Below are positions 35,989 through 45,260 of a stretch of 64,000 bases of DNA, in pieces. Below the pieces are notes generated by a model. The model was given only the letters and a program-made list of their open reading frames with translations. It had not been told where the DNA came from and searched no databases. The stretch spans positions 1 to 64,000 of the forward strand of contig JANPJM010000044.1 in assembly GCA_031425525.1 (NCBI GenBank), read 5' to 3'. Source of the DNA: JANNMJ01 sp031425525. Lineage in GTDB: Bacteria > Bacteroidota > Bacteroidia > Cytophagales > Hymenobacteraceae. Each line of letters starts with the position of its first letter. Positions within the stretch are counted from its first letter, which is position 1. Made by a program: the position numbers and the translations under genes.

Positions 35989-37002
35989 GTGGCTGTTGAC
36001 CTCGCTTCGCTTTTCACGTCCTTCAACTCCCTAACGGTCCTCGTCGTCGGCGATGTGATGCTCGACGCCTACTTGTGGGGGCAGGCCACGCGGCTGTCGC
36101 CGGAAGCGCCGGTGCCCATTGTCAACGTAGTACGACGCGAGCGACGCTTGGGTGGCGCCGCCAACGTGGCGCTCAATGTGCGTGCGCTGGGCGCCACGCC
36201 ACTGCTGTGCAGCGTGGTCGGCGATGACCGCGACGGTGCCGATTTGCTTCGGTTGTTGCAAGACGCTGGCCTACCCACCGACGGCATCGTGCCGTCGGCC
36301 GAGCGCCCCACCACTATCAAAGAGCGCATCATTGCCAGCGATCAGCAGTTACTGCGAATTGATTCGGAAGTCGAAACACCGCTGATCGAAACCGAAACCC
36401 AGCGCCTCGAAGCGCGTTTCGCCGCGTTGTTGCCGCGCGCCGATGTGGTCATTTTTGAGGACTACGACAAAGGCGTGCTGACGGCGGCCAACATCCCGCG
36501 CCTGCTGGCGGCGGCCCGCGCGGCGGGCGTACCCACGGCGGTCGATCCGAAGAAAAAAAACTTTCTGTCGTATGTCGGCTGCACGCTCTTCAAGCCCAAC
36601 TTGAAAGAGCTGAAGGAAGGCGTGAAGCACGAATTTGCCAGTTTTCAACGTCCCGCTTTCGAGGCCGCCGTATCCGAACTACGCCGACAACTCGCGCCCA
36701 CGATGGTACTGGTGACGCTTTCCGAGCGTGGCGTTTTCGTGCAAGCCGAAGGCGGCGAGCCGATATATTTGCCGGCCCACGCGCGAGCCATCGTCGATGT
36801 ATCGGGCGCCGGCGATACCGTCATCAGCATTGCCGCGCTGGCGTTGGCGCGGCAGTTGGCACCCGCCACCATTGCAGCGCTGGCCAACCTCGGCGGCGGG
36901 CTGGTCTGCGAGCGGGTAGGCGTGGTGCCGATTGATAAGGAGTTGCTGTTGGTGGAGGCGGGGGAGAAGCTGACCGGCAGTCTAACAATCGCGTGGGCGT
37001 AG
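35989..37002 (+). CDS. D-glycero-beta-D-manno-heptose-7-phosphate kinase (HldE kinase-domain type)
   Basis: A 337-residue PfkB-family sugar kinase. N-terminal VLVVGDVMLDAYLWGQATRL and RLGGAANVALNVRALGA and the C-terminal PfkB signature VDVSGAGDTVISIAALALA with catalytic aspartate are present, as are the substrate-site KPNLKEL and VDPKKKN. This is the RfaE1/HldA kinase half used in ADP-heptose synthesis for LPS inner core; the nucleotidyltransferase half is absent, so a separate RfaE2/HldC protein must exist elsewhere. Start is GTG 35989. The next gene begins one base after its stop, so the two are translationally coupled. Confidence 0.9.
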   Translation: MAVDLASLFTSFNSLTVLVVGDVMLDAYLWGQATRLSPEAPVPIVNVVRRERRLGGAANVALNVRALGATPLLCSVVGDDRDGADLLRLLQDAGLPTDGIVPSAERPTTIKERIIASDQQLLRIDSEVETPLIETETQRLEARFAALLPRADVVIFEDYDKGVLTAANIPRLLAAARAAGVPTAVDPKKKNFLSYVGCTLFKPNLKELKEGVKHEFASFQRPAFEAAVSELRRQLAPTMVLVTLSERGVFVQAEGGEPIYLPAHARAIVDVSGAGDTVISIAALALARQLAPATIAALANLGGGLVCERVGVVPIDKELLLVEAGEKLTGSLTIAWA

Positions 37003-37003
37003 C

Positions 37004-37555
37004 GTGAAATACACCTTAGAGTGGCTAAACGCGGAATTTAATCGCGGCGAGCAAGTAAAGTTTTTGTGCTTCTGGGGTCATAGCGTCAGGCCCGGTGAGT
37101 TAATCGGGAAAACTTGCTTCAGCCAGTGGTTCGAGCGGCCGTTCAGTGTCGGGGGCATCATCTATCCTACCGCCGAACACTGGATGATGGCGCATAAGGC
37201 GTTGCTTTTTGGGGATGAAGTCACTGCGCAGTTGATTCTTGGTGCCCGTACCCCTGGCGAAGCGAAAAGCTTAGGACGCGAATTGATCAACTTTGACGAA
37301 GCTGTTTGGCTGTCGGCTCGTTATGAAATCGTTCGGGAAGGCAATTTTCATAAATTCCGCCAGCATCCTGTCCTGACAACTTACCTAAAGCAAACTGGTA
37401 ATCGAGTATTGGTAGAGGCCAGTCCGCTGGACACTATCTGGGGAATTGGTTTAGCGCAGGACGACCCACGCGCCGTAATTCCCCACGAATGGTTGGAACT
37501 CAATCTGCTTGGATTTGCACTGATGGAAGTTCGCGATCAATTACTGACGCTTTAG
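37004..37555 (+). CDS. NADAR family N-glycosidase-like protein (YbiA type)
   Basis: A 183-residue protein with the YbiA/NADAR fold: LCFWGH, FSQWFERPF, YPTAEHWMMAHKALLFGD, and WLSARYEIVREGNFHKF, ending DTIWGIGLAQDDP. Known members hydrolyse N-glycosidic bonds in riboflavin precursors, and others act on ADP-ribosylated DNA or ADP-ribose-like nucleotides. GTG 37004 follows the kinase stop by one base, implying cotranslation. Why an ADP-ribose-type hydrolase should be coupled with a heptose kinase is unclear; removal of damaged or aberrant nucleotide-sugar products is a speculation. Confidence 0.88.
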   Translation: MKYTLEWLNAEFNRGEQVKFLCFWGHSVRPGELIGKTCFSQWFERPFSVGGIIYPTAEHWMMAHKALLFGDEVTAQLILGARTPGEAKSLGRELINFDEAVWLSARYEIVREGNFHKFRQHPVLTTYLKQTGNRVLVEASPLDTIWGIGLAQDDPRAVIPHEWLELNLLGFALMEVRDQLLTL

Positions 37556-37617
37556 ATGAAGCCATTAATTTGACCTTAAGCCCGCCTGCCTGAGGCTCCG
37601 TCTCAGCGCGAACCGGA

Positions 37618-37737
37618 ATATTGGGGGCTGTGGCCCCACTACGTAGCTCGGTTATTCTGCGCGGCGCGGGCCAACGTGGGGGGCAAAGCCCCCCGGATTC
37701 TGGTCTGCTACGGGGCACAGCCCCGTGCGAGCGTTCA
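37618..37737. repeat. Palindromic intergenic element (GGGGC-loop-GCCCC type)
   Basis: The 230-base gap before the acetyltransferase contains three small hairpins, GGGGCTGTGGCCCC, GGGGGGCAAAGCCCCCC and CGGGGCACAGCCCCG, spaced at 30-60 bases. Outer segments CTACGTAGC and GTCTGCTACG suggest they are arms of one composite element. No gene is present. Confidence 0.65.
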
Positions 37738-37785
37738 ACGCGCGTTGGCGGCCACTTCAACCACCCACACTCTCCTCTCTCACCC

Positions 37786-38292
37786 GTGACCCTCCACGAC
37801 CTCACCACCGCCGACGCCGCTGAGTACAAAGCGTTCTTCACCGAAGCCCTCCACCGCCACCCCGATTGCTTCGGCATCAGCCCGGCGGATGAAGCGACGG
37901 AGCCGTTCCCGACCATCGGCGCGCCCGATTCGTTTACGCTGGGCGTGCGCACGGACACGGGCGACCTGGCAGGCGTCGTCAGTTTTGCGCGGGAAGGATC
38001 CACCCGTGAGCGCCACCGCCACCGGGGTTCGTTGTTTCGGATGTACGTCGCGCGCGAGTTTGCGGGGCTGGGTTTGGGGAAGCGATTGATTGCCGAAGTG
38101 CTGCGGCGGACGGCGGATTTGCCGGGTATCGAGAAGGTAAACTTGGTGGTTATCAGTACCAATACGCACGCGCGGCGGCTCTACGAGCAGTTCGGCTTTG
38201 TGGCGTGGGGTACGGAGGAACGGGCCTTCAAGTACGGGGCCGTGTACTACGACAAAACGGAGATGTCGAAGGTGCTGACGAAGCAGGAATAG
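37786..38292 (+). CDS. GNAT family N-acetyltransferase
   Basis: GTG 37786 starts a 168-residue GNAT protein. The acetyl-CoA-binding motif A is in LFRMYVAREFAGLGLGKRLI (R/Q-x-x-G-x-G/A type), followed by NLVVISTNTHARRLYEQFGF, the usual beta5-alpha4 with the catalytic-region tyrosine. An N-terminal block FFTEALHRHPDCFGIS resembles acetyltransferases that modify small molecules or ribosomal/antibiotic amines. Substrate unknown. A longer upstream reading would run into the repeat element, so the GTG is preferred. Confidence 0.88.
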   Translation: MTLHDLTTADAAEYKAFFTEALHRHPDCFGISPADEATEPFPTIGAPDSFTLGVRTDTGDLAGVVSFAREGSTRERHRHRGSLFRMYVAREFAGLGLGKRLIAEVLRRTADLPGIEKVNLVVISTNTHARRLYEQFGFVAWGTEERAFKYGAVYYDKTEMSKVLTKQE

Positions 38293-38427
38293 GCGCTGGA
38301 CAGGCGAACCCTAAAATGGTTATTTTCTATATCCCAAGGTTGATTTCCTGGAAATCTACCCTGGGTGCGTGGGCACGGTGCCGTCATCGGCGCCCGACCC
38401 CACTGACCGGCGCCCGCGCCATCCGTC

Positions 38428-40204
38428 TATTCTATCAGCAGCCGGCGGGCAGCCACTCCCTTGCCCTTAATCAGGTACAGCCCGGCTGCCAAGGCGCGCA
38501 CATCGAGAATGGCGGCGCCGGTGGCACGGCGGCGGTGGTCAGCATCACCCGGCCCAGCGCATCGCGCAACGTGAGACGCGTATGGGGCGCCACGCCGGTG
38601 ACGACCACCTCAGTAGTAAGCGGGGTTGGGTGCAAGGGTGAGGGCAGGGGCCGACGGTTTCACCGCTTCGGCGGGGAGCGATCAGCGAGGGCCGCCAGAA
38701 AGCCGGTCTGGGTGTCGTGGGTGGCGGTCAGTGTCGTGGCGTCGAAGGTGATGGTCGAACGCAGGTTTTGATTGTCGAAGAAGCCCCCCACGTACACGCG
38801 ACCCTGAGTCACGGCCAGGGCCAGGGCGCAGTCCCAGCCTTGGCCGCCTACTGGCTTGGCCCACGTCCAGGCGCTGGTGCGGCCCGCATCCGTGAGCTTC
38901 GCCACGAACCCAGTGCGGGTGCTGGCATTGGGCAGCGTCGTGGCGCCAAAGCTGACCGCTGACCCCCGAAAGCTGCCCGCCACGTACACGCTGCTTCCAC
39001 GCACGGCCAGGGCGTTGGGCGAGTCATAGTCTATTGCCCATTGGCTTAGTCCACTTCCAGGCACTGGAGGTGCCCGCATCCTTCAGCTTCGCCACGAAGC
39101 CATAATACCGGTTGGTTAGTGCCTGCATCGGATAGCTGGCTGGGGTCAGCGGCGTGGCGCCGAGGCGGATGGTCGAGTCCTGAAAGCTGCCCGCCACGTA
39201 CACGTTGCTCCCGCGCACGGCCAAGACGCGGGCACTTTCGTACGCTGGTCCGCCAATCGACTGGGCCCACGTCCAGGCGCTGGTGCTGCCCCCGTCCGTC
39301 AGCTTCGCCACGAACCCGTCACCGTCGCCGGCATTGGTCAGCGTCGTGGTGTCAAAACTGATGGTTAGGCCCCGAAAATTGCCCGCTACGTACACGCTGC
39401 TGCCGTGCACAGCCAAGGCGGTGACCTTATCGCTACCCGTTTCACCCACCTGCCGAACCCACGTCCAGGTGCTGGTGCGACCCGCATCCGTCAGCTTTGC
39501 CACGAAGCCATTTCCAGCGCCAGCAGTAGTCGGCGTTGTGGCGCCAAAGGTGGTGGTACGCCAAAAGCTGCCCGCCACGTACACGTTGCCCCCACGCACG
39601 GCCAGGGCCTGGACATCGGCGCCGCCCAGCTGCTGGACCCACGTCCAGACGCTGGTGGCGCCCGCATCCGCGAGCTTCGCCACGAACCCATCATTGGCGA
39701 TCGTACTGTTGCGTGCACTCGAATTAGTCAGCGTAGTGGTGTCGAAACCGATGGTACGGTCCTGAAAGCTGCCCGCCACGTACACGCTGCCCCCGCGCAC
39801 GGCCAGGCCAGCGACTTGGTCGGAGCCTACTATTTTTTTAACCCACACGAAGCCGTTGGCGGGGTTCCACTTCGCCACGTACAGACTATTACGCCCACTT
39901 GTGCTGAGCGTGGTCGCGCCGAAGGTGGCGAAGTCCGTGAAGCTGCCCGCGAGGTACACGTTACCGCTGGAATCGACCACCGTGACCTCCACCTTGGAAT
40001 AACTAGTGGCGGGCCATCCTCCTCCACAACGGTCGCCGTGCCAACGGCGCTTGACGTTCACCCCGGTGACAGGATCGGCCGGGGTGTTGATGGATACGGC
40101 CATTTGCCAGGGGGCGCCTGGGCGTGGGCCGCCGGGGGTAGCCCGTACAGGCCGGCCGCTACGGCCGCACGCAACAGCCACGGGAGGCGAGAAGAGTTTT
40201 GCAT
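38428..40204 (-). pseudogene. SBBP-repeat T9SS surface protein, several frameshifts
   Basis: From ATG 40204 the minus strand encodes a signal peptide (WLLRAAVAAGLYGLPPAAHA) directly followed by a frameshift at a C-run (near 40105), then about seven SBBP propeller repeats (LAVRGSSVYVAGSF, GFVAKLTDAG, WTWVQQLGG). A second shift near 39040 continues into two further repeats, a stop interrupts at about 38660, and the T9SS domain remains as TEVVVTGVAPHTRLTLRD and ALAAGLYLIKGKG, ending RLLIE at 38428 after yet another shift. Intact relatives are at 2820 and 61570. The protein would have been surface exposed; the gene now appears inactive. Confidence 0.8.
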
Positions 40205-40431
40205 CAGGCAGGAAGTGAGGTATCTCTCCCAAAGCTACGCTCCTTTCGCCAGCGGAAAAGGGAGCGGACACCGGTAGTGCGAAAGGAAGCATAATCGGCC
40301 GTAAGCGACGTGCGACGGGTGAAAAGTCGCGCCGGAAGTCGAAAAAATAGCGCGCACCGGCTCGCCGGGTACGCATCGGCCGTGAAAGTCGCGCCGTCGG
40401 GCCGACCTTTGAGTTCCCGCTTTGCCCTGTT

Positions 40432-41637
40432 ATGTCGCAATCCGCTGCTCCCGTTCGCGTATACCGAAATCTGGCGGAGGCCGTGGTGGCGGCGCTGCGC
40501 GAGATTTTCGAGAATCAACGGGTCGCCGAGCGCGTCGTGGATTACCAGTTTCGGCACAACCCGAAGTGGGGTGCGCGCGACCGTGCGTTTGTCGCCGATG
40601 CCATTTACGAGGTCGTGCGCTGGCAACGGCTGCTGACCGTGGCCGCCGGTCGCGACGATGCGTGGGCGCTGCTCGGCGCGCACCTGACGCGGCGCGGCAT
40701 CGGCCTACCACCGTGGGAGGAATTTGCCGACCTAAACCCCGCGCAAATCACGGAACGCTTGGCGGATACGGAACTGCCGCTCGCCATCCGGCAATCCGTG
40801 CCCGATTGGCTCGCGCTGCCGCCGCTGCCGGAGTGGGCCGCCCGTTGGCCCGCCGAGCTGGCCGCTCAAAACACGGCCGCGCCGGTTACGCTGCGAGTTA
40901 ATACGCTCAAAGCCGGGTTGGCCGAAGCCGCCACGCGGTTGCTCGCCGAAGGCATCGATACCGATCTGGTGCCGGGCGTGCCGTCGGCGTTGCGGCTGGT
41001 GCAGCGTAAGGCGCTGGGGCGCTCGGCGGCGTTTCAGAGCGGTTTGGTGGAAGTGCAGGATGCCGGTTCGCAACTCATTGCGCCGGCGCTGCGCGTGCAA
41101 CCGGGAATGCACATAGTGGACGGTTGTGCCGGCGCGGGCGGCAAAACGCTGCATTTGGCCGCGCTACTCGGTAATCAGGGCAAAATCTGGGCGCTCGATG
41201 TAGGGGAGGAGCGACTGACCGAGTTACGCCGCCGCGCGGCACGGGCGGGCGCCACGGGCATCCGTACGGGCCTCGCCGACGCCGCCACCCGCCACCAACT
41301 CGCGGGCTGGGCCGACCGCCTCCTGCTCGATGTGCCGTGTTCGGGCTCCGGTACGCTCCGGCGCCAGCCCGACCTCAAAAACCGCCTTACGCCGCATTTT
41401 GTGCGGGAAGTAAACGAGGTACAACGGATGATTCTGCGCGAATACCCCGCGATGGTCAAGCCGGGCGGCCTGATCGTGTACGCCACCTGCTCGCTGCTGC
41501 CGCAGGAAGGTGAGGCGGTGGTGCGCGAACGCCTCGAAATCGGCGCCGACCTGGAGTTGCTCGAAGAACACCGCACCTGGACGGCCGAATCGGGGTTCGA
41601 TGGGTTTTATTACGCGGTGCTGCGGAAACGGGTGTGA
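40432..41637 (+). CDS. RsmB/NOP family rRNA cytosine-C5 methyltransferase
   Basis: A 401-residue SAM-dependent RNA methyltransferase. The N-terminal RNA-binding/NusB-like region (YRNLAEAVVAALREIFEN) precedes the Rossmann core: VQDAGSQLIAPAL, VDGCAGAGGKTLHLAALL (SAM motif I), LALDVG-like WALDVGEERL, and the two catalytic cysteines in LLLDVPCSGSGTLRRQPDLK and VYATCSLLPQEGE. It methylates a cytosine in 16S rRNA in the way of RsmB/RsmF. It follows a 227-base gap without features other than a loose GACCTTTG box at 40409. Confidence 0.93.
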   Translation: MSQSAAPVRVYRNLAEAVVAALREIFENQRVAERVVDYQFRHNPKWGARDRAFVADAIYEVVRWQRLLTVAAGRDDAWALLGAHLTRRGIGLPPWEEFADLNPAQITERLADTELPLAIRQSVPDWLALPPLPEWAARWPAELAAQNTAAPVTLRVNTLKAGLAEAATRLLAEGIDTDLVPGVPSALRLVQRKALGRSAAFQSGLVEVQDAGSQLIAPALRVQPGMHIVDGCAGAGGKTLHLAALLGNQGKIWALDVGEERLTELRRRAARAGATGIRTGLADAATRHQLAGWADRLLLDVPCSGSGTLRRQPDLKNRLTPHFVREVNEVQRMILREYPAMVKPGGLIVYATCSLLPQEGEAVVRERLEIGADLELLEEHRTWTAESGFDGFYYAVLRKRV

Positions 41638-41673
41638 CGCTCGCGGCAGTTTCGGCGAACCTATCTTCGGTTT

Positions 41674-42303
41674 ATGATACCTCCCTTCGCCGATATTCAA
41701 GCTGCCAACCGGCAGCTACGCCGATTTTTTTGGGCGTTGCTGGGCGCTGCGGGGTTGCTGACGGGCGAGGTTTCAGCCCAAACGCAACCAGTGCCCTTGC
41801 CACGGCTTGGGCTGCGCTTGAGCGGGGGTGTCGGCGACGTAGCCGCAAACGTGCCGGGGTATATAATCGGCTTGGAGGCGAATCGGTGGCTTTTGCCGCG
41901 TTTGAGCATTGGGCTGGGGGCGTGGGGAGGGTTCAGCAACCAGACGCGTAATCCGAACTACTTTCTATACGACAACTCGGGTTCGGCGCAAGTCCACGTA
42001 TCTTTTACGTTGGTGCGTGAGCGACCGATATCGATAAACATACGCGCGGGCGCTTTTTTGCGGGCGGGGCTATCGAATACTAATTATTGTGATGACTGCT
42101 ACTCCCTCGACAACCGCTACCGCACCAGCGGCCTGATGGTGGGCATATATCCGACCTATCGCCTGAGCGAGCGTTGGAGTTGCGACTTAGGGCTGGAGTA
42201 CCGCCTCGACAGATCAATCCATTACATGTTGGTCACGGGCGTGAAATTTCGAATTCCGGCCCGTGCAACGACCGAAGATGGGCGTGTGCAGCAGAAGCTT
42301 TAG
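41674..42303 (+). CDS. Hypothetical outer-membrane beta-barrel-like protein
   Basis: A 209-residue product from ATG 41674 with a hydrophobic signal segment (FFWALLGAAGLLTGEVSAQ) and then alternating beta-strand patterns: LGLRLSGGVGDVAANV, YIIGLEANRWLLPRLSIGLG, VHVSFTLVRERPISINIRAG, MVGIYPTYRLSERWSCDLGL. This resembles small Bacteroidota porin-like (opacity/DUF-type) barrels of eight strands. Two CDDC cysteines are unusual for an outer-membrane protein and may form a disulfide. Function unknown. Confidence 0.72.
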   Translation: MIPPFADIQAANRQLRRFFWALLGAAGLLTGEVSAQTQPVPLPRLGLRLSGGVGDVAANVPGYIIGLEANRWLLPRLSIGLGAWGGFSNQTRNPNYFLYDNSGSAQVHVSFTLVRERPISINIRAGAFLRAGLSNTNYCDDCYSLDNRYRTSGLMVGIYPTYRLSERWSCDLGLEYRLDRSIHYMLVTGVKFRIPARATTEDGRVQQKL

Positions 42304-42424
42304 CGAGTTGCGCGGCAGTTGGCAGCCGAGGACAGAACCGTTCCGCACCCCTTAGTCGCTTCAACCTACGCCGGATCAGAGCAGTACAATGCGTGGCCGG
42401 AAGTTAATCGTCGGTGCTTTTTCT

Positions 42425-43792
42425 ATGATGTCTCGCATTGCCCCATTTCTGGCGGTTTCGGTGCTACTGCTCACAAGCCGGTGCGCCCAAAAACCTGCCG
42501 AACGCGTCGTCCAGGTCGAGCAGCAGGCCGCCGTGCTCGATACGGCCGCCCGTCAGGCTACTCCCGGTGGGGCTAGCGTGCCGCTGCCGGAACCCTTCGC
42601 TACTAAATCGGCGCGCAACTTCAGTGAGGTAATCGGGTGGCCCGCCGGCCGCACGCCTACCGCGCCGCCGGGCTTCACCGTGACGCTGTATTCGGCCCAG
42701 ATGGCGCACCCGCGCTGGATATATGTGCTGCCCAACGGCGATGTGTTGGTTTCGCAAGCGAGTACGACGCCTACATCGGTGGGGAAGAAAATCGTCGCTG
42801 AGCTGGGCCTCGATAAATCAAAATCGCTCCAGCCGGTCAGCCCGAATACGCTCGTGTTGCTGCGCGATACCGACCACGACGGCCTACCCGACCTGCGCCA
42901 AACCTTCATGAGCCCCGAATACGCGCCCGACAAACCCTTCGGGATGCTCGCACTCGGCAACACCCTTTACATTGCCGGCACCAGCGAGGTACGGCGCTAC
43001 CCGTACCAACCCGGCCAGACGAGCATCGCGGCGGCGGGCACTAAAATTCTCGACCTGCCGCGCGGCGGTTACAACAACCACTGGACGCGCAACCTGCTGG
43101 CCGCCCCCGACGGCCGGAAAATTTACATCACGGTCGGCTCCGGCTCCAACGTGCAGGAACACGGCGCCGAAAACGAAATCCGCCGCGCCAATATCCTCGA
43201 AATCGACCCCGATGGTTCCCACGAGCGCATTTACGCCAGTGGGTTGCGCAACCCCGTGGGTCTGGCGTGGGCACCGGGTACGCGCACGCTCTGGACGGCC
43301 GTAAACGAACGCGATGGCCTTGGCGACGACCTCGTGCCCGATTACCTGACGAGCGTGCGCGATGGCGGTTTCTACGGCTGGCCATATTCCTATTTCGGCC
43401 AACACATCGACCCACGTCTCGAAGGGCAGCACCCGGAGCTGGTGGCCCAGGCGCTGGTGCCCGACGTGCCCCTCGGTTCGCACACTGCCTCGCTGGGATT
43501 GGCGTTTTACACCGGTCGGGCTTTTCCGCAGAAATACCACCAAGGGGCGTTCATCGGGCAGCACGGCTCCTGGAACCGTTCGACCCTGGCGGGCTATAAA
43601 GTGGTTTTCGTGCCATTCAAAAAGGGGAAACCGAGCGGCCCACTCGAAGATTTTCTAACCGGTTTCATCGCCGATGCAAGTCGGCAGAAAGTGTATGGCC
43701 GGCCGGTTGGGGTCACGCAACTGCCCGATGGCTCGCTGCTTGTCGCCGACGATGCGGCCGACTGCATCTGGCGCGTGAGCGCAAATAAATAA
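42425..43792 (+). CDS. PQQ-dependent sugar dehydrogenase-like lipoprotein
   Basis: From ATG 42425 the protein has a lipoprotein signal (PFLAVSVLLLTSRC, cysteine near residue 20) and a six-bladed GSDH/sorbosone dehydrogenase-type beta-propeller: PPGFTVTLYSAQMAHPRWIY, LPNGDVLVSQ, GGYNNHWTRNLLAAPDGRKI, VGSGSNVQEHG, ILEIDPDGSHERIYASGLRN, VNERDGLGDDLVPDYL, GQHGSWNRSTLAGY and VTQLPDGSLLVADDAAD. The order and blade motifs match the L-sorbosone dehydrogenase family, which oxidises aldoses with PQQ in the periplasm. Convergent with mtaB, 25 bases apart. Confidence 0.92.
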   Translation: MMSRIAPFLAVSVLLLTSRCAQKPAERVVQVEQQAAVLDTAARQATPGGASVPLPEPFATKSARNFSEVIGWPAGRTPTAPPGFTVTLYSAQMAHPRWIYVLPNGDVLVSQASTTPTSVGKKIVAELGLDKSKSLQPVSPNTLVLLRDTDHDGLPDLRQTFMSPEYAPDKPFGMLALGNTLYIAGTSEVRRYPYQPGQTSIAAAGTKILDLPRGGYNNHWTRNLLAAPDGRKIYITVGSGSNVQEHGAENEIRRANILEIDPDGSHERIYASGLRNPVGLAWAPGTRTLWTAVNERDGLGDDLVPDYLTSVRDGGFYGWPYSYFGQHIDPRLEGQHPELVAQALVPDVPLGSHTASLGLAFYTGRAFPQKYHQGAFIGQHGSWNRSTLAGYKVVFVPFKKGKPSGPLEDFLTGFIADASRQKVYGRPVGVTQLPDGSLLVADDAADCIWRVSANK

Positions 43793-43817
43793 GGCCGACT
43801 AAGCGGCAAATCGTTGG

Positions 43818-45203
43818 TTAGTGCGCGGCGTACTCCATCACTTCCTCGCCCAGCACCAGTCCAGCGGCCGTCATCTCCGTCAGCCGCACCTCGCGGATTT
43901 CGCCGACCAGCAGCGGGTCGTACGGCACGGCCACCCGGATGTAGTTTTCGGTGTAGCCTTCGAGCTGTCCAGCCGCGTTTACATCGGCCTCGAACAGTAC
44001 GCGCGCTGTGGTGCCCAAGTGCGCCTCGGCGAAGGCGCGCCGCTTGCGCTCCGAAAGCTGGCGAAGCTGCTCGGTGCGCTCGCTGCGGATGCGCTCGGGC
44101 ACGCGGCCGGGGAGGGTGGCCGCCAACGTATTTGCGCGCTCAGAATAGGGAAATACGTGGAGATACGTCACCGGCAGGTCGGCGAGAAACTCGTACGTCT
44201 GCCGGAAATCGGCGTCGGTTTCCCCCGGAAAACCAACGATTACATCGACCCCGATGCCGCAGTGCGGCATCAGGGTTTTGATACGCGCAATGCGGTCGGC
44301 GTAGAGCGCCGTGAGGTAGCGGCGGCGCATTAAGCGCAAAATCCGGTCGTTGCCGGATTGTAGCGGAATGTGGAAGTGCGGCATGAAGCGGCCACGGGGG
44401 CGGCCGGTGGCGCGGGCGCCGTCTGTGCTGCTTGCGCCGGTGGCCACCAAGTCAATCACCTCGTTCGTGAGCAGGTTGGGCTCGATGGAACTGATGCGGA
44501 ACCGTTCGATGGCGGCAGGCGCTTCGGCGGCCAGCGCGTGCGCAAGCTGCGTAAAGGTTTCCGACCGATTGCCGGCGGAGTCAAGGCCGAAATCGCCCAA
44601 ATTGACGCCCGTAAGCACAATTTCCTTCGCCGAACCCGCCGCTGCTATCTCCGCTATCTGTGCCAGTACGCCGCCGATGGTACCCGACCGCGACTGACCC
44701 CGCGCCAGCGGAATGGTGCAGAAGGAGCAGGAATAATCGCAGCCGTCCTGCACTTTCAGGAAGGTGCGCGTACGGTCGCCGGCCGAATACGCGGGCACGA
44801 ACGTGTTGGCGTGCGCAATGGGCGAGGTCAGCACGAGCGGCGCGGCATCGGCGGCCGGATTCGCCAGCATCGCTTCGATGTGGTGCGCCAACTCAAATTT
44901 TTCGGCGGCGCCGAATACCGCGCTCACCCCCGGAATGGTGGCAATCTCGTACGGCTTGAGCTGAGCGTAACACCCCACGATGACCACCCGCGCGCGGGCA
45001 TTGCGGCGGCGGGCTTCCTGTACTACTTTTTTGCACTTTCGGTCGGCGTGGTCGGTCACGGAGCAGGTGTTAACCACTACCACGTCGGCGCCTTCGTGAA
45101 ATTCCTTGCGCGCCCAGCCGCGCGCCTCAAACGAGCGCGCGAGCGCCGACGATTCCGAGAAATTGAGCTTGCAGCCGAGGGTGTAAAAAGCTATCGAGTT
45201 CAT
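43818..45203 (-). CDS. mtaB: tRNA t6A37 methylthiotransferase MtaB
   Basis: A 461-residue radical-SAM methylthiotransferase that turns t6A37 of tRNA into ms2t6A. The UPF0004 domain has FYTLGCKLNFSES and VVNTCSVTDHADRKC with the first Fe-S cysteines; the radical SAM cluster is in VQDGCDYSCSFCTIPLARG (CxxxCxxC); and FPYSERANTLAATLPGRVP and the C-terminal TRAM-like part (YTENYIRVAVP) follow. ATG 45203 is taken because MNSIAFYTLGC is the family start; the ATG-like upstream codon adds four residues only. Confidence 0.95.
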   Translation of the reverse strand: MNSIAFYTLGCKLNFSESSALARSFEARGWARKEFHEGADVVVVNTCSVTDHADRKCKKVVQEARRRNARARVVIVGCYAQLKPYEIATIPGVSAVFGAAEKFELAHHIEAMLANPAADAAPLVLTSPIAHANTFVPAYSAGDRTRTFLKVQDGCDYSCSFCTIPLARGQSRSGTIGGVLAQIAEIAAAGSAKEIVLTGVNLGDFGLDSAGNRSETFTQLAHALAAEAPAAIERFRISSIEPNLLTNEVIDLVATGASSTDGARATGRPRGRFMPHFHIPLQSGNDRILRLMRRRYLTALYADRIARIKTLMPHCGIGVDVIVGFPGETDADFRQTYEFLADLPVTYLHVFPYSERANTLAATLPGRVPERIRSERTEQLRQLSERKRRAFAEAHLGTTARVLFEADVNAAGQLEGYTENYIRVAVPYDPLLVGEIREVRLTEMTAAGLVLGEEVMEYAAH

Positions 45204-45260
45204 ACGCACCCGCAAAGGTCGGTAGGCGGCGGCGCGTTCCCACGCTCCTGCTGCAACGTC

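Noticed and set aside
38293..38427. Possible gene in the gap between the acetyltransferase and the broken SBBP gene
   Set aside because: No coding-like frame of useful length on either strand and no palindromic element was seen.
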